64,000 nt of DNA, taken from contig NZ_CP050191.1 in assembly GCF_011745145.1 (NCBI RefSeq), positions 5,006,325-5,070,324 on the forward strand. Reading direction: 5' to 3'. Position numbers and translations under genes: made by a program. This document shows positions 15,864 to 27,115 of the stretch, in pieces. The notes beneath the pieces are model-generated. The model ran no database searches and was not told the DNA's origin. It saw only the letters and a program-made list of their open reading frames with translations. Positions within the stretch are counted from its first letter, which is position 1; each line of letters opens with the position of its first letter. Source of the stretch: Mycobacterium sp. DL440. Its GTDB lineage: Bacteria; Actinomycetota; Actinomycetes; Mycobacteriales; Mycobacteriaceae.

Positions 15864-17213
15864 ATGGCTCAACCGCTCCCGCCCAAACGACGCTCACGCT
15901 GGCCGTTCATCGTCGCGGCACTCGTCACGGTCGTCGTTGTCGTTGTCGGTGGCATCGTCTGGTGGTCCTCGGCAGGCGCTGAAGCCTGGGCACGGCATCG
16001 CTGGACGCCCCCGGAGCAGACCTTCCTGTCGTCGATGCACACAAATCCGGTTCCTGGGTGGAAGATTGACGTCGCAACCCTCGGGTTGCCAGCGGAGTCG
16101 AGAATCACCGTCGGCGACGACCCGAGCCTGCCCGGCCCCATCATCGAAACGGAAACGTCTCGCGCCTATCTCGTCGCCAGTAGTCCCGGACCCACACCGC
16201 AGTGGTGGCTGACCGGAGTTGACGCCAAGGACGGCCGCCGGTTGTTTCCCCCGGTGGCGTTGAGCACGACGACAGCGGCACCGAGTTGCTTCATCAACGG
16301 AGCGTCGGTGATCTGCATCTCGGATGATTTCCACCGGTCCACGGCCTGGGTAATCGATGGGCAGACCGGCGGGCTGACGTTTACCGGAGCGACGGAAGTG
16401 CGCCTGGTCAGTTGGGAGAAGCATTCAGCGAGGCAAACGGGCAACTACCTGGTAGCGGTGACTGAACATGAAGGCATCTACGGCGTGGGACCCCAAGCCC
16501 AGACGACATGGTTCGTACCTGGGGCAGGCGTCGTCGCCGAACACAACAGTGACGTCGCTTTCCAGGGAACCGGTCGCGAAGATGGCGCAACGCTGTTTTC
16601 TCTCACGGACGGTGAAGTGCTCGACCCGCAGTTTCCAGACAACACCGAATTGCTCAATACCGCATTCTTCAGTGGCGGTTTTGCACAGCAATTCACCGAG
16701 AAACCTGGGCACGATTTCGTCCAGTTATTTGACGGCACTGGGAAACTCACGACTAACAAGCGCTTCGAAGGCACCCTGAGGAGTACAGCGGGCAATCTGA
16801 TCGGTATCGGAGACTCCCACAGCTACGTCGTCTACACCCTGCAAGGCGAGAAATTGCTCGACCTGTCCGGCGGCCACCTCCAATTGATCGGCACCACGCT
16901 GTGGGTCAGTGAGACCGACAAATCTACTCAGCAAACCCTCTATCGACCGTATGACATGCGGACGGGCGACAAGGGCGAGCCGTGCGAATTCAACTTGGGG
17001 ACTGGCTATCTCGGATCCGACGGGACGGTGGCGGTGCGCGCTCCGGTCAATCCGAAGTCCGACCTGCTGGCGGATGCCTGGGATCTCACGAAGTGTGAAC
17101 GAGTGTGGTCGATTCCGAGGAACGGACCACTGGGCCGGATTACCCGACTGGGCGACACTTTGGTCCGCCTGTCCGACGACGGGACCGAACTGTTTTCTCT
17201 TGTGAGTCCGTAA
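15864..17213 (+). CDS. Membrane-anchored beta-propeller-like protein
   Basis: 449 residues. A basic N-terminus (PPKRRSRW) and one membrane helix (residues 13-34) anchor a ~410-residue extracytoplasmic domain made of repeated short strands with W and G-D/G-T turns (WWLTGVDAKDGRRLF, WVIDGQTGGLTF, YDMRTGDKGE, DAWDLTKCERVWSI), as in PQQ-like propellers. It starts 3 bp after the EspH-like gene, so it belongs to that operon and is likely a surface or periplasmic partner of the secreted Esp pair. No enzymatic motif is evident. It converges with the GT87 gene. Confidence 0.65.
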   Translation: MAQPLPPKRRSRWPFIVAALVTVVVVVVGGIVWWSSAGAEAWARHRWTPPEQTFLSSMHTNPVPGWKIDVATLGLPAESRITVGDDPSLPGPIIETETSRAYLVASSPGPTPQWWLTGVDAKDGRRLFPPVALSTTTAAPSCFINGASVICISDDFHRSTAWVIDGQTGGLTFTGATEVRLVSWEKHSARQTGNYLVAVTEHEGIYGVGPQAQTTWFVPGAGVVAEHNSDVAFQGTGREDGATLFSLTDGEVLDPQFPDNTELLNTAFFSGGFAQQFTEKPGHDFVQLFDGTGKLTTNKRFEGTLRSTAGNLIGIGDSHSYVVYTLQGEKLLDLSGGHLQLIGTTLWVSETDKSTQQTLYRPYDMRTGDKGEPCEFNLGTGYLGSDGTVAVRAPVNPKSDLLADAWDLTKCERVWSIPRNGPLGRITRLGDTLVRLSDDGTELFSLVSP

Positions 17214-17225
17214 TCGCAGGCCCGC

Positions 17226-18536
17226 TCAGGCGCGCGCCAATTCCTCGTCAAGGAACTCCGGCGGATAGTCGTCGAGGTCGTCGGACGTCATGGAGATCTC
17301 GTCGGGATCGTCTCGCTTTGCCGTCGCGCTCAGACGTAACCAACCCACGACGGCGATCACGAAACACACGAACGTCAGCGGGTACCACCCGCTCGCGAGC
17401 TGCCCGACCCAGAACCGCCGCAGGTCCAGAAAGTTCCAGTACATGCCGCTGAAGTACATGGTGGTGTGATTGCGCCCGGGCCGGTGCAGCGTCCACATGA
17501 AAGTCATCGCCAGCAGGCCGGCGGCCCGGTAGGCCCAGCCGCGGGCCCACTGACCCTGTGTCGTACACGCTTTCGCGACGAGCCAGAAGATCGCGGGGGC
17601 GAACCACACCCAGTGCGCCGCCCAACTGAACGGCGATACCGCGCAGCCGGTCAGGCCCACCAGCACCACCGCCAGCGCACGTTCCCCTCGTCGGTGCGCC
17701 CACGTCGCGGTGGCGAGGCAGGCCGCAAGTACCACTAGGCTCACCACGATCCACAACCATTCCGGCCGCGGGTTCGGTGCGAAGTACCTGGCGAGAAATC
17801 CGTTGATCGACTGGTTCGCCAGATGTTCGATGGAGCTGATGTGGGCGGTGTCGCCGAGGTGGCTCCAGAACCAGGCGCTGTCTCGCGGCAGCAGCGGCCA
17901 GGTGAGCGCAGCGGTCGCGACGAAAGTGACTGCAGCAGTGGCCGAGGCACGCCACTGCCGGGTGAGCAACAGGTATGGCAGGAACACGAGCGGAGTGAGC
18001 TTGACACCCGCGGCCAGGCCCAGCCCGATCCCCCGCCACCGGGCCCCGTCGGGGCGCAACAGGTCGAGGATCACCAGCGCCACGAGCAGGACATTGATCT
18101 GTCCCCACCACAACGTGGCCTGCACCGGCTCGACATCGACGACGATCACCGCGAGCGCAGCGCTCATCACCCCGAGCCTCAGATCCGCGCGGATCCCGGC
18201 CAGGCGCAGGATGCGCCATGCGATGAGGGCCAACAAGCAGATCGACAGCGCCAGCAGCACGTACTTGGCGACGTCGAAACCGAGCCAGGCCAGCGGCGCG
18301 AGGATGAAGGTCGCGAACGGTGGATAGACGTACCAGGCCCCGCGCAGTGCCGGTTCCTGGTACAGACTCCTGCCGTCCCAGGACGCGTGCACCGCGGCGC
18401 GATACGTGTCCAGGTCGAAGTTGTTCTCGGTCAACCCGAAGAAATGCGTGCCGAACGGAACCAGATGGTTGTGTACCAGCACCGCCAGGACAGCCATCAG
18501 GACTGCCCCTGCGACGATGCGTCGTCGCAGCCTCAT
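17226..18536 (-). CDS. GT87-family polyprenol-dependent glycosyltransferase
   Basis: 436 residues with about ten membrane helices. The N-terminal region TENNFDLDTYRAAVHASWDGRSLY carries an acidic loop like that of GT-C mannosyltransferases, and YPPF..., WWGQINVLLVALVILDLLRPDG and KLTPLVFLPYLLL match the DUF2029/GT87 group (PimE, Rv2181). Such enzymes add mannose from polyprenyl-phosphate-mannose to PIM, LM or LAM outside the membrane. ATG 18536 is chosen because GGGGGA lies just upstream; the frame extends further but without conserved sequence. It lies 38 bp after gltD on the same strand. Acceptor unknown. Confidence 0.8.
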   Translation of the reverse strand: MRLRRRIVAGAVLMAVLAVLVHNHLVPFGTHFFGLTENNFDLDTYRAAVHASWDGRSLYQEPALRGAWYVYPPFATFILAPLAWLGFDVAKYVLLALSICLLALIAWRILRLAGIRADLRLGVMSAALAVIVVDVEPVQATLWWGQINVLLVALVILDLLRPDGARWRGIGLGLAAGVKLTPLVFLPYLLLTRQWRASATAAVTFVATAALTWPLLPRDSAWFWSHLGDTAHISSIEHLANQSINGFLARYFAPNPRPEWLWIVVSLVVLAACLATATWAHRRGERALAVVLVGLTGCAVSPFSWAAHWVWFAPAIFWLVAKACTTQGQWARGWAYRAAGLLAMTFMWTLHRPGRNHTTMYFSGMYWNFLDLRRFWVGQLASGWYPLTFVCFVIAVVGWLRLSATAKRDDPDEISMTSDDLDDYPPEFLDEELARA

Positions 18537-18574
18537 CTCTTCCCCCCGGACTTGGCGAGTCGACCGGCAGAGGC

Positions 18575-20041
18575 CTAGCGCTGCGGCGCAGCCGTCGGCT
18601 TGATCACCACCGGCAGGGCAGACTTGCCCATCAGGTAGCGATCGACGCCTGCGGCGGCGGCCCGGCCTTCGGCGATCGCCCATACGATCAGCGACTGTCC
18701 ACGACCCATGTCACCGGCGACGAATACGCCGGGCACCGAGCTCTGGAAGTTGTCGTCGCGGGAGACGTTTCCGCGGTCGGTCAGCTCGACACCGAGCCCC
18801 GTGAGGAGACCGGCCTTTTCGGGACCGACAAAGCCCATCGCGAGCAGCACCAGATCGGCCTTGAGCTCAAAGTCGGTCCCTTCGACCTTCTCGAACTTGC
18901 CGGCGTTCATCTTGACCTCGTGCGCGCGGAGGCCGGTCACATGTCCGTCGGAGCCGGTGAATTCCTCGGTGTTGACCGAGAACACGCGCTCGCCGCCCTC
19001 TTCGTGAGCCGAGGACACCCGGAACATCAAGGGATAGGTGGGCCACGGCGTCGAGTCTGCACGGGTCTCCGGCGGCCGCGGCATGATCTCGAACTGGTGG
19101 ATGTTCGCCGCGCCCTGACGGTGCGAGGTGCCCAGGCAGTCCGCGCCGGTATCGCCACCGCCGATGATGATGACGTGCTTGTCCTTGGCGGTGATCGGCG
19201 GCTGGCCGCTCTCGTCGAGGACGTCGTCGCCGAGCTGCACCCGGTTGGCCCAGGGCAGGAATTCCATAGCCTGGTGGATGCCATCGAGCTCGCGGCCCGG
19301 GATCGGCAGATCACGCCATGCGGTGGCACCGCCGGCCAGCACGACCGCGTCGTAGTTCAGCCGCAGCTGGGCCACGGTGATGTCGACGCCGACGTTGACG
19401 CCGGGCCGGAACTGGGTGCCTTCGGCAGCCATCTGTTCCAGGCGCCGGTCGATGTGGCGCTTTTCCATCTTGAACTCGGGGATGCCGTAACGCAGCAGGC
19501 CGCCGATGCGGTCGGCGCGCTCGAACACCGTGACGGTGTGGCCGGCCCGGGTGAGCTGCTGGGCGGCGGCCAGTCCGGCCGGTCCGGACCCGACGACGGC
19601 GACCTTCTTGCCGGTCTGCACGTCGGGCATCTTCGGAACAACCCAGCCCTGGTCGAAGGCGTTGTCGATGAGCTCGACCTCGACCTGCTTGATGGTCACC
19701 GGATCCTGGTTGATGCCAAGGACGCACGACGCCTCGCACGGGGCAGGGCACAACCGGCCGGTGAACTCCGGGAAGTTGTTGGTGGCGTGCAGCCGCTCGA
19801 TCCCGTCGCGCCACCGGTCCTTGTAGACCAGGTCGTTCCACTCGGGGATCAGGTTCCCCAGCGGGCAGCCGTTGTGGCAGAACGGGATACCGCAGTCCAT
19901 GCATCGCGATGCCTGGTCTTGCAGCTTGTCGTGGGAGAAGTCCTCGTAGACCTCTTTCCAGTCCTTGAGGCGCAGCGGAACTGGCCTGCGGGTCGGTAGC
20001 TCCTTGGACGTGTGCTTGAGGAAACCGCGCGGATCAGCCAT
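18575..20041 (-). CDS. gltD: Glutamate synthase small subunit
   Basis: 488 residues. Cysteine clusters at 47, 50, 55, 59 ([14 protein letters not shown]) and 98, 102, 106 bind the two 4Fe-4S clusters; GSGPAG (151-156) binds FAD and [11 protein letters not shown] binds NADPH. GltD takes electrons from NADPH and passes them to GltB, which makes two glutamates from 2-oxoglutarate and glutamine. Its ATG overlaps the end of gltB by 8 bp, so the pair is translationally coupled. Orthologue of Rv3858c. Confidence 0.95.
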   Translation of the reverse strand: MADPRGFLKHTSKELPTRRPVPLRLKDWKEVYEDFSHDKLQDQASRCMDCGIPFCHNGCPLGNLIPEWNDLVYKDRWRDGIERLHATNNFPEFTGRLCPAPCEASCVLGINQDPVTIKQVEVELIDNAFDQGWVVPKMPDVQTGKKVAVVGSGPAGLAAAQQLTRAGHTVTVFERADRIGGLLRYGIPEFKMEKRHIDRRLEQMAAEGTQFRPGVNVGVDITVAQLRLNYDAVVLAGGATAWRDLPIPGRELDGIHQAMEFLPWANRVQLGDDVLDESGQPPITAKDKHVIIIGGGDTGADCLGTSHRQGAANIHQFEIMPRPPETRADSTPWPTYPLMFRVSSAHEEGGERVFSVNTEEFTGSDGHVTGLRAHEVKMNAGKFEKVEGTDFELKADLVLLAMGFVGPEKAGLLTGLGVELTDRGNVSRDDNFQSSVPGVFVAGDMGRGQSLIVWAIAEGRAAAAGVDRYLMGKSALPVVIKPTAAPQR

Positions 20042-23000
20042 TGGCCGCCGCCATGATCGCCTCGTCCACGTTCACGCCGGCCTGCTCGGCCTCGGCGATC
20101 GCAGCCAGCACGCGCTTGTAATCGCGCGGCATGACCTTCACAAAGTGCTTCAACTCGTTATCCCAATCAGATAGGACCCGTTGTCCCACAGCCGAATCAG
20201 TTGCATCGACGTGGGCGGTGAGAATGCCCTGCAGCCACTCGACGTCAGAGGCCTCCAAGGCTTCCAGCTCCACCATCTCGGTGTTCAGGTTCTCGCCCAG
20301 CACACCCGCCGGGTCGTAAACATAGGCGACACCGCCGGACATACCCGCCGCGAAGTTGCGGCCGGTGGGCCCGAGGATGACGACCTTGCCACCGGTCATG
20401 TATTCGCAACCATGGTCACCGACACCTTCGACGACCGCGTGGGCGCCGGAGTTACGGACCGCGAACCGCTCGCCGACCTGGCCGCGCAGAAACGCCTCGC
20501 CGCTGGTGGCGCCGAAGAGCACCACGTTGCCGGCGATGATGTTGTCCTCGGCGGCAAAACCTGCCGGTGCTTCGTCGGCGGGGCGGACCACGATCCGGCC
20601 GCCGGACAGGCCCTTGCCGACATAGTCGTTGGCGTCACCGTAGACGCGCAGCGTGATGCCCTTGGGCACGAACGCGCCGAAGCTGTTGCCGGCCGACCCG
20701 TCGAAGTTGATGTCGATGGTGCCGTCCGGAAGCCCCTGCCCGCCATAGACCTTGGTCACCTCATGGCCGAGCATGGTGCCGACCGTGCGGTTGACGTTGG
20801 TGATCTTGGTGGAGAAACGGACCGGAGTGCCCTTGTCCAGGGCGTCGCGGCTCTGGACGATCAACTGCTGATCCAGCGCCTTGTCCAGACCATGGTCCTG
20901 ACGCGAGCTGCAGTACAGATCCTGGTTCATGAACGCCGACTCGGGCTCGTACAGCACGGGCGTCAGGTCCAGCTTGTGGGCCTTCCAGTGCTCGGCGGCC
21001 TGGGTGGTGTCCAGCGCGCCGACCTGTCCGACCATCTCGGTGACGGTGCGGAAGCCCAACTGCGCCATGAGCTCACGGACTTCTTCGGCGATGAACATGA
21101 AGAAGTTCTCGACGAACTCGGGCTTGGCGTTGAATCGCTGCCGCAGTACCGGGTTCTGGGTGGCCACACCCACCGGGCAGGTGTCGAGATGGCAGACGCG
21201 CATCATGATGCAGCCCGCCACGACCAGTGGGGCGGTGGCGAAGCCGAACTCCTCGGCGCCCAGCAGGGCGGCGACCACCACGTCGCGGCCGGTCTTGAGC
21301 TGACCGTCGACCTGGACCACGATGCGGTCACGCAGGCCGTTGAGCAGCAGGGTCTGCTGGGTCTCGGCGAGCCCGAGCTCCCACGGGGCGCCCGCGTGCT
21401 TCTGCGACGTCAGCGGGGTGGCACCGGTACCGCCGTCGTGGCCGGAGATCAGCACCACGTCGGCGTGCGCCTTCGAGACACCGGCGGCGACCGTTCCCAC
21501 ACCATTTTCCGAAACCAGCTTCACGTGCACACGCGCGGCCGGGTTGGCATTCTTCAGGTCGTGGATCAGCTGTGCCAGATCCTCGATCGAGTAGATGTCG
21601 TGGTGCGGCGGCGGCGAGATCAGGCCGACACCCGGGGTCGAGTGCCGCACCTCGGCCACCCACGGGTACACCTTGTGCCCCGGAAGCTGGCCGCCCTCAC
21701 CAGGTTTCGCACCCTGGGCCATCTTGATCTGGATGTCAGAGCAGTTGGTCAGGTAGTGGCTGGTCACCCCGAACCGACCGGAGGCCACCTGCTTGATGGC
21801 GCTGCGACGCAAGTCGCCGTTCTCGTCGGGCTCGAAGCGGTGCACGCTCTCGCCGCCCTCACCCGAATTCGACCGCCCGCCAAGGCGATTCATCGCGATG
21901 GCCAGAGTCTCGTGCGCCTCGGCCGAGATCGAGCCGTAGCTCATGGCGCCGGTGGAGAACCGCTTGACGATCTCGGAGGCGGGTTCCACCTCGTCGATCG
22001 AGATGGGCTGGCGCACAGCCTCGTCGCCACTGCGGAACTTCAGCAGGCCGCGCAGTGAGGCCATCCGCTCACTCTGGTCGTCGACCAACGCGGTGTACTC
22101 CTTGAAGATCGAGTACTGGCCGGTACGCGTTGAATGCTGGAGCTTGAACACCGTGTCCGGGTTGAACAGGTGGTACTCACCCTCGCGACGCCACTGGTAC
22201 TCACCGCCGACCTCGAGCTCGCGATGCGCGCGCTCGTCGGGACGGTCCAGGTAGGCCAGTGAGTGGCGGGTGGCGACGTCGGCGGCGATGTCGTCGAGGT
22301 CGATGCCGCCCACCGGGCAGCTCAGCCCGACGAAGTACTGGTCGAGCACGTCCTGGGAGATGCCGATGGCCTGGAACAACTGCGCACCGGTGTAGGAGGC
22401 CAAGGTGGAAATGCCCATCTTGGACATCACCTTCAGCACGCCCTTGCCCGCGGCCTTGACGTAGTTGGCCTTGGCTTGATCGCTGCTGATTCCGGCGATC
22501 ACACCGCGGTCGACCATGTCCTCGATCGACTCGAAGGCCATGTACGGGTTGACCGCGGCGGCACCGAAGCCGCACAGCATGGCCATGTGGTGCACCTCGC
22601 GGGCGTCACCGGCCTCGACCACGAGGCCGACCTTGGTGCGGGTGCGCTCGCGGACCAGGTGGTGGTGCACCGCGGCCACGGACAGCAGCGACGGGATCGG
22701 CGCCATGGTCTCGTTGGATTCACGGTCGGACAACACGATGATGCGGGCGCCCTCGCGGATCGCCTCCGAGACCTTGGCGCGGACGTTGTCCAGCGCCTCT
22801 TTGAGTCCCTGGCCGCCCCGGTTGACCGGGTACAGGCAGCGGATCACTGCGGCACGCATGCCGTGCTTGTGGCCCCGGACCTCGTGGTCGGGGTCGACGC
22901 AGATCAGCTTGGACAGGTCGGCGTTGCGCAGGATCGGCTGCGAGAGCACGATCTGCCGGCACGATTCGGGACCAGGATTGAGCAGGTCGCCCTCGGGCCC

Positions 23001-24632
23001 GATCACGCCCTGCAGGCTGGTGACCACCTCTTCGCGGATGGCGTCCAGCGGCGGGTTGGTGACCTGGGCGAACAGCTGCTGGAAATAGTCGAACAGCATC
23101 CGCGGCCGGGCCGAGAGGATGGCGACCGGGGTGTCGGTGCCCATCGAACCCAGGGCCTCGGCGCCGGTGCGCGCCATGGGCGCCACCAGCAGGTTCAGCT
23201 CCTCGTAGGTGTAGCCGAAGATCTGCTGGCGCAACACCACGCGGTGGTGCGGCATCCGGACGTAGTCACCCGGCGGCAGCTCGTCGAGGGGGAACAGGCC
23301 CGCCTCGATCCACTCCTGGTAGGGCTGCTCACTGGCCAGCTGAGCCTTGATCTCCTCGTCGGAGACGATGCGGCCCTGGGCGGTGTCCACCAGGAACATC
23401 CGGCCGGGCTGCAGCCGCAGCTTCTTGACGACGGTGGACGGGTCGAGCGGCAGCACGCCGGCTTCGGACGCCATCACGACCAGACCGTCGTCGGTCACCC
23501 AGATGCGGGAGGGGCGCAGGCCGTTGCGGTCAAGCACGGCGCCGATGACGGTGCCGTCGGTGAAGCACACCGAGGCGGGTCCGTCCCAGGGCTCCATCAG
23601 CGAGTCGTGGAATTCGTAGAAAGCGCGGCGGGCGGGATCCATGGACTCGTGGCGTTCCCACGCCTCGGGGATCATCATCAGCACGGCGTGCGGCAGGCTG
23701 CGGCCACCGAGGTGCAGCAGCTCGAGCACCTCGTCGAAACGTGCGGTGTCCGATGCGCCAGGGGTACAGACCGGCACGATCTTGTCGAGCCCGTCGGTGC
23801 CGAACACATCGGTGCGGATCAGCGCCTCACGGGCGCGCATCCAGTTCTCGTTACCGGTGACGGTGTTGATCTCGCCGTTGTGGGCGATCCGCCGGAACGG
23901 GTGGGCCAGCGGCCAGGACGGGAACGTGTTGGTGGAGAAGCGGGAGTGCACGATGCCCAGCGCGCTGGTCATCCGCTCGTCCTGCAGGTCCAGGTAGAAC
24001 GCCTTGAGCTGCGGGGTGGTCAGCATGCCCTTGTAGACGAAGGTCTGACCGGACAGGCTCGGGAAGTACACCGTCTCGCGCCCTGGGCCGTCCTGGCCCG
24101 GTCCCTTGGTGCCCAACTCGTGCTCGGCGCGCTTGCGCACGACGTACGCCTTGCGCTCCAGGTCCATGCCGGAGGCGCCGCCGATGAACAGCTGCCGGAA
24201 CGTCGGCATGGCGTCGCGCGCCAGCGCGCCCAACGACGAGTCGTCGGTCGGCACCGGACGCCAGCCCAGCACCTTCAGGCCCTCGGCCTCGACGATCTTC
24301 TCCACGGCCTCGGCGGCCGTGGACGCGTCACGCGACGACTGCGGCAGGAAGGCGATGCCGGTGGCGTAGCTTCCCTCGGACGGAAGATCGAAGCCCTGTT
24401 CCTTGCACACCTCGCGCAGGAACGCATCTGGAACCTGCAGCAGGATGCCTGCGCCGTCGCCGGTGTTCGGCTCTGCGCCCTGGGCACCGCGGTGCTCCAG
24501 GTTCACCAGTGCTGTGATCGCCTTGTCCACGATGTCGCGGCTCCGGCGACCATGGATGTCCGCCACCATTGCCACACCGCACGCATCATGTTCGTACGCG
24601 GGGTTGTACAGCCCGACCTTGCTGGGCGCCAT
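20034..24632 (-). CDS. gltB: Glutamate synthase large subunit
   Basis: About 1532 residues. A short propeptide precedes the N-terminal nucleophile Cys18 ([10 protein letters not shown]) of the class II glutaminase domain. The central and FMN-binding synthase domains follow ([18 protein letters not shown]; the 3Fe-4S cysteines in [12 protein letters not shown]), and the C-terminal GXGXG beta-helix region ends the protein. Ammonia released from glutamine tunnels to the synthase site. ATG 24632 matches the M. tuberculosis Rv3859c start; a TTG at 24653 is in frame upstream. Long frames on the opposite strand across this gene are GC-bias shadows. Confidence 0.95.
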   Translation of the reverse strand: MAPSKVGLYNPAYEHDACGVAMVADIHGRRSRDIVDKAITALVNLEHRGAQGAEPNTGDGAGILLQVPDAFLREVCKEQGFDLPSEGSYATGIAFLPQSSRDASTAAEAVEKIVEAEGLKVLGWRPVPTDDSSLGALARDAMPTFRQLFIGGASGMDLERKAYVVRKRAEHELGTKGPGQDGPGRETVYFPSLSGQTFVYKGMLTTPQLKAFYLDLQDERMTSALGIVHSRFSTNTFPSWPLAHPFRRIAHNGEINTVTGNENWMRAREALIRTDVFGTDGLDKIVPVCTPGASDTARFDEVLELLHLGGRSLPHAVLMMIPEAWERHESMDPARRAFYEFHDSLMEPWDGPASVCFTDGTVIGAVLDRNGLRPSRIWVTDDGLVVMASEAGVLPLDPSTVVKKLRLQPGRMFLVDTAQGRIVSDEEIKAQLASEQPYQEWIEAGLFPLDELPPGDYVRMPHHRVVLRQQIFGYTYEELNLLVAPMARTGAEALGSMGTDTPVAILSARPRMLFDYFQQLFAQVTNPPLDAIREEVVTSLQGVIGPEGDLLNPGPESCRQIVLSQPILRNADLSKLICVDPDHEVRGHKHGMRAAVIRCLYPVNRGGQGLKEALDNVRAKVSEAIREGARIIVLSDRESNETMAPIPSLLSVAAVHHHLVRERTRTKVGLVVEAGDAREVHHMAMLCGFGAAAVNPYMAFESIEDMVDRGVIAGISSDQAKANYVKAAGKGVLKVMSKMGISTLASYTGAQLFQAIGISQDVLDQYFVGLSCPVGGIDLDDIAADVATRHSLAYLDRPDERAHRELEVGGEYQWRREGEYHLFNPDTVFKLQHSTRTGQYSIFKEYTALVDDQSERMASLRGLLKFRSGDEAVRQPISIDEVEPASEIVKRFSTGAMSYGSISAEAHETLAIAMNRLGGRSNSGEGGESVHRFEPDENGDLRRSAIKQVASGRFGVTSHYLTNCSDIQIKMAQGAKPGEGGQLPGHKVYPWVAEVRHSTPGVGLISPPPHHDIYSIEDLAQLIHDLKNANPAARVHVKLVSENGVGTVAAGVSKAHADVVLISGHDGGTGATPLTSQKHAGAPWELGLAETQQTLLLNGLRDRIVVQVDGQLKTGRDVVVAALLGAEEFGFATAPLVVAGCIMMRVCHLDTCPVGVATQNPVLRQRFNAKPEFVENFFMFIAEEVRELMAQLGFRTVTEMVGQVGALDTTQAAEHWKAHKLDLTPVLYEPESAFMNQDLYCSSRQDHGLDKALDQQLIVQSRDALDKGTPVRFSTKITNVNRTVGTMLGHEVTKVYGGQGLPDGTIDINFDGSAGNSFGAFVPKGITLRVYGDANDYVGKGLSGGRIVVRPADEAPAGFAAEDNIIAGNVVLFGATSGEAFLRGQVGERFAVRNSGAHAVVEGVGDHGCEYMTGGKVVILGPTGRNFAAGMSGGVAYVYDPAGVLGENLNTEMVELEALEASDVEWLQGILTAHVDATDSAVGQRVLSDWDNELKHFVKVMPRDYKRVLAAIAEAEQAGVNVDEAIMAAANG

Positions 24633-24653
24633 TCCCACCTTGCCCTTCAACAC

Positions 24654-25027
24654 GCTTCTACGAAGAAGCCGGCTCGGCGTGGGTGGCCTCCGTGCAGCAC
24701 TGGACGACGGCTATGTCCCACACGCCATAAGTGGAGAAAACGATAAGGCAACTACCGTGGCAGATGCCAACTTAGCCAAGCCTAACTATGCTGGTTTGGC
24801 AACTTTGGAACCCGCTCGCCAGCCAGTCGCGGAAATGGCGAATACCGCTGCAGCCCTTACCATTTCAGGTCGACCCCAACGGGGGTGACCCATCCCCCGG
24901 CGGGGCCGATCGCCGCCCCATACGTCAATTTAGTTTGCTATGCAGATCACACTAGCCCGTTATAGTGCCGTTATATCAATACTCGATATTTGCAGGAAAG
25001 CTTAGTCAGATTCTTAGATTTGGGTCG
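24654..25027. other. Intergenic region with gltB promoter; no gene seen
   Basis: 374 bp between leftward genes. Near gltB, TTAGCCAAGCC (24772-24782) and GGTTTGGCAAC (24793-24803) form an imperfect inverted repeat 10 bp apart, a possible operator. GGGGC (24902-24906) and GCCCC (24915-24919) form a weak hairpin that could end the copper-ATPase transcript. Bases ~24920-25015 are unusually A/T-rich for this genome (GTTATAGTGCCGTTATATC). No coding frame there looks real. Confidence 0.4.
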
Positions 25028-27085
25028 TCAACGTCCCGAGACCTGTGCGACGCTGCGCACGCCCGTCTCGGGCCGTAGGTCGAGACGACGAAGCGACTGC
25101 GCGTTGAGTGCCACGACGACTGTCGACGCTGACATCAATATCGCGCCGACCGACATCGGCATTACAAAGCCCAGCGGAGCGGCCACCCCGGCGGCCAACG
25201 GGACCGAGATCAGGTTGTAACCCGCTGCCCACCAAAGGTTCTGCTTCATCTTCCGATAAGACTGCCGGGACAGCTCGATCACCGAGAGCACCGATCGCGG
25301 ATCGGAGCTGGCCAGGATGACGCCTGCCGAGGCGATGGCGACGTCGGTGCCCGCGCCGATGGCGATGCCGACGTCGGCCGCAGCCAGCGCCGGCGCATCG
25401 TTGACACCGTCACCGACCATGGCCACGGTCAGGCCCTCGCCCTGGAGCTCGGCGACCTTGGCGGCCTTGTCCTCGGGCCGCACACCAGCGAACACCCGGT
25501 CGATACCCAGCTCCGAGGCCACCGCGGAGGCCACCGGAGCAGCATCGCCAGTGATCATCACCACTTCGACACCCAGATCGTGCAGCGCATCGACGGCCTG
25601 ACGGGATTCCGGCCGGATCTCGTCGGCCAGCGCCAGTGCGCCGGCCACTTCCCCGTCGACCAGCACGTGCAACACGGTGGCGCCGTCCCACCGCGCGCTG
25701 TCCGGCAGGGAGGGTTTCCCGACCTGGTCGAGCAGCGCGGGCCCGCCGACCTGCACCCGACGACCACCGACCAGGGCACTGACACCGATCGCGGGTGAGG
25801 AACTGAAGTCGCTCGCTGCCGATACATCGAGGTTGCGCCGCCGGGCCGCGTCGACGATGGCGCGGGCCAGTGGGTGTTCGGAGTCGGCCTCGGCGGCTGC
25901 TGCCAGCGCCAGCACATCGTTTTCCGGGCGGTCGGTAGCCGCCATGGCGGTAACCGTCGGCTCCCCCCTGGTCAGGGTGCCGGTCTTGTCGAACAGCACT
26001 GCCCGGACGGTGCGCATGGTTTCCAGCGCCAACCGGTCCTTGATCAGCACGCCACCGCGGGCCGCCCGCTCGGTCGCGATGGACACCACCAGCGGGATGG
26101 CCAGGCCGAGGGCGTGCGGGCACGCGATGACCAGCACCGTGATGGTGCGAACGACCGCCTGATCAGGTTCACCGAGCAGCGTCCATGCCAGCGCCGTCAG
26201 CACCGCCGATCCCAGGGCGAACCAGAACAGCCAGCCCGCAGCCCGGTCGGCCAGCCGCTGTGCCCGCGACGAAGAGTTCATCGCCTCGCCGACCAACCGC
26301 TGGATGCCGGCCAGAGCGGTGTCGTCGCCGACGGCCGTCACCCGGATCCGTAGCCCGGAGTCCGTGGCGACGGTGCCCGCGACCACGTCGTCGCCCACGC
26401 CCCGTCGCACTGTGCGCGACTCTCCGGTGACCATCGACTCGTCCATGTCGGCCGCACCGTCGGTGATCGCGCCGTCAACCGGCACGCTGCCTCCTGGCCG
26501 GACTATCACCAGGTCGCCGACCCGGAGATCCGCCGGGGCCACGGTGACCACCCGCTCGGCGTCGCCGTCACCGTCGACGCGCTCGGCCTCGTCGGGCAGC
26601 AGCGCGGCCAGCGAGTCCAGGGCGGAGGTGGTCTGGGCCAGTGACCGCATCTCGATCCAGTGCCCCAGCAGCATGATCACGATCAGCAGCGCGAGCTCCC
26701 ACCAGAAGTCCAATTCGTGGTGCAGCACACCGAGACTCGCGCCCCAGGAAGCGACGAAGGCGACGGTGATCGCCAATCCGATCAGCAGCATCATTCCCGG
26801 TGCACGCGAACGCATTTCGCTGACCGCACCGGCCAGGAACGGTCGGCCGCCCCAGACGTACATCAAGGTACCGAGCACCGGCGAGACCCAGTGCGCGCCG
26901 GGGAAATCCGGGATCGAGTAGCCGAGAAGCATCGCGAACATCGGTGACAGAGCCACGGTCGGCACGGCCAGCGCCGCCATGACCCAGAACAGCTTCCGGA
27001 ACTGGGCGACGTGGCCCCCGTGGCCGGCATGCCCCGCGTGACCGGTGTGTTCGTGCTCGTGCATCGCATGTTCGGGCGTGGTCAT
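25028..27085 (-). CDS. CopB-type (CPH) copper-exporting P1B ATPase
   Basis: 685 residues from ATG 27085. A His-rich N-terminus (HEHEHTGHAGHAGHGGH) replaces the usual CxxC heavy-metal domain. The actuator TGES (220-223), membrane metal site CPH (322-324), phosphorylated Asp of DKTGT (366) and the GDGVND hinge are all present. CPH defines the P1B-3 group, mostly copper exporters. A CsoR-type box overlaps the -10 (read leftward TATACA), eight bases before the ATG, so the mRNA looks leaderless and copper-induced. Metal choice is by family, not proven. Confidence 0.9.
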   Translation of the reverse strand: MTTPEHAMHEHEHTGHAGHAGHGGHVAQFRKLFWVMAALAVPTVALSPMFAMLLGYSIPDFPGAHWVSPVLGTLMYVWGGRPFLAGAVSEMRSRAPGMMLLIGLAITVAFVASWGASLGVLHHELDFWWELALLIVIMLLGHWIEMRSLAQTTSALDSLAALLPDEAERVDGDGDAERVVTVAPADLRVGDLVIVRPGGSVPVDGAITDGAADMDESMVTGESRTVRRGVGDDVVAGTVATDSGLRIRVTAVGDDTALAGIQRLVGEAMNSSSRAQRLADRAAGWLFWFALGSAVLTALAWTLLGEPDQAVVRTITVLVIACPHALGLAIPLVVSIATERAARGGVLIKDRLALETMRTVRAVLFDKTGTLTRGEPTVTAMAATDRPENDVLALAAAAEADSEHPLARAIVDAARRRNLDVSAASDFSSSPAIGVSALVGGRRVQVGGPALLDQVGKPSLPDSARWDGATVLHVLVDGEVAGALALADEIRPESRQAVDALHDLGVEVVMITGDAAPVASAVASELGIDRVFAGVRPEDKAAKVAELQGEGLTVAMVGDGVNDAPALAAADVGIAIGAGTDVAIASAGVILASSDPRSVLSVIELSRQSYRKMKQNLWWAAGYNLISVPLAAGVAAPLGFVMPMSVGAILMSASTVVVALNAQSLRRLDLRPETGVRSVAQVSGR

Positions 27086-27094
27086 ATCGCCACT

Positions 27095-27114
27095 GTATAC
27101 CCCTAGGGGGTATC
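27095..27114. promoter_or_regulatory. CsoR-type copper operator
   Basis: GTATACCCCTAGGGGGTATC is a near-perfect palindrome of the G/C-tract form recognised by CsoR-family copper repressors. It lies over the leftward -10 of the ATPase gene. No csoR gene is in the window, so the regulator must be elsewhere. Confidence 0.7.
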
Positions 27115-27115
27115 T

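Noticed and set aside
13795..17213. Complete ESX (type VII) secretion locus
   Set aside because: No ATPase (EccC), mycosin or EccB/D/E gene is present; only substrate- and chaperone-like genes are seen.
22263..24746. 827-codon open frame opposite gltB, with others at 20181-22058 and 18320-19999
   Set aside because: These are shadows of the strongly conserved gltB/gltD genes in GC-rich DNA; their translations are low-complexity Val/Asp/Gly/His runs with no domain.
24654..24888. Rightward frame ending at 24888, upstream of gltB
   Set aside because: It begins inside gltB antisense sequence and its unique tail has no domain or ribosome site; the region is better explained as the gltB promoter.
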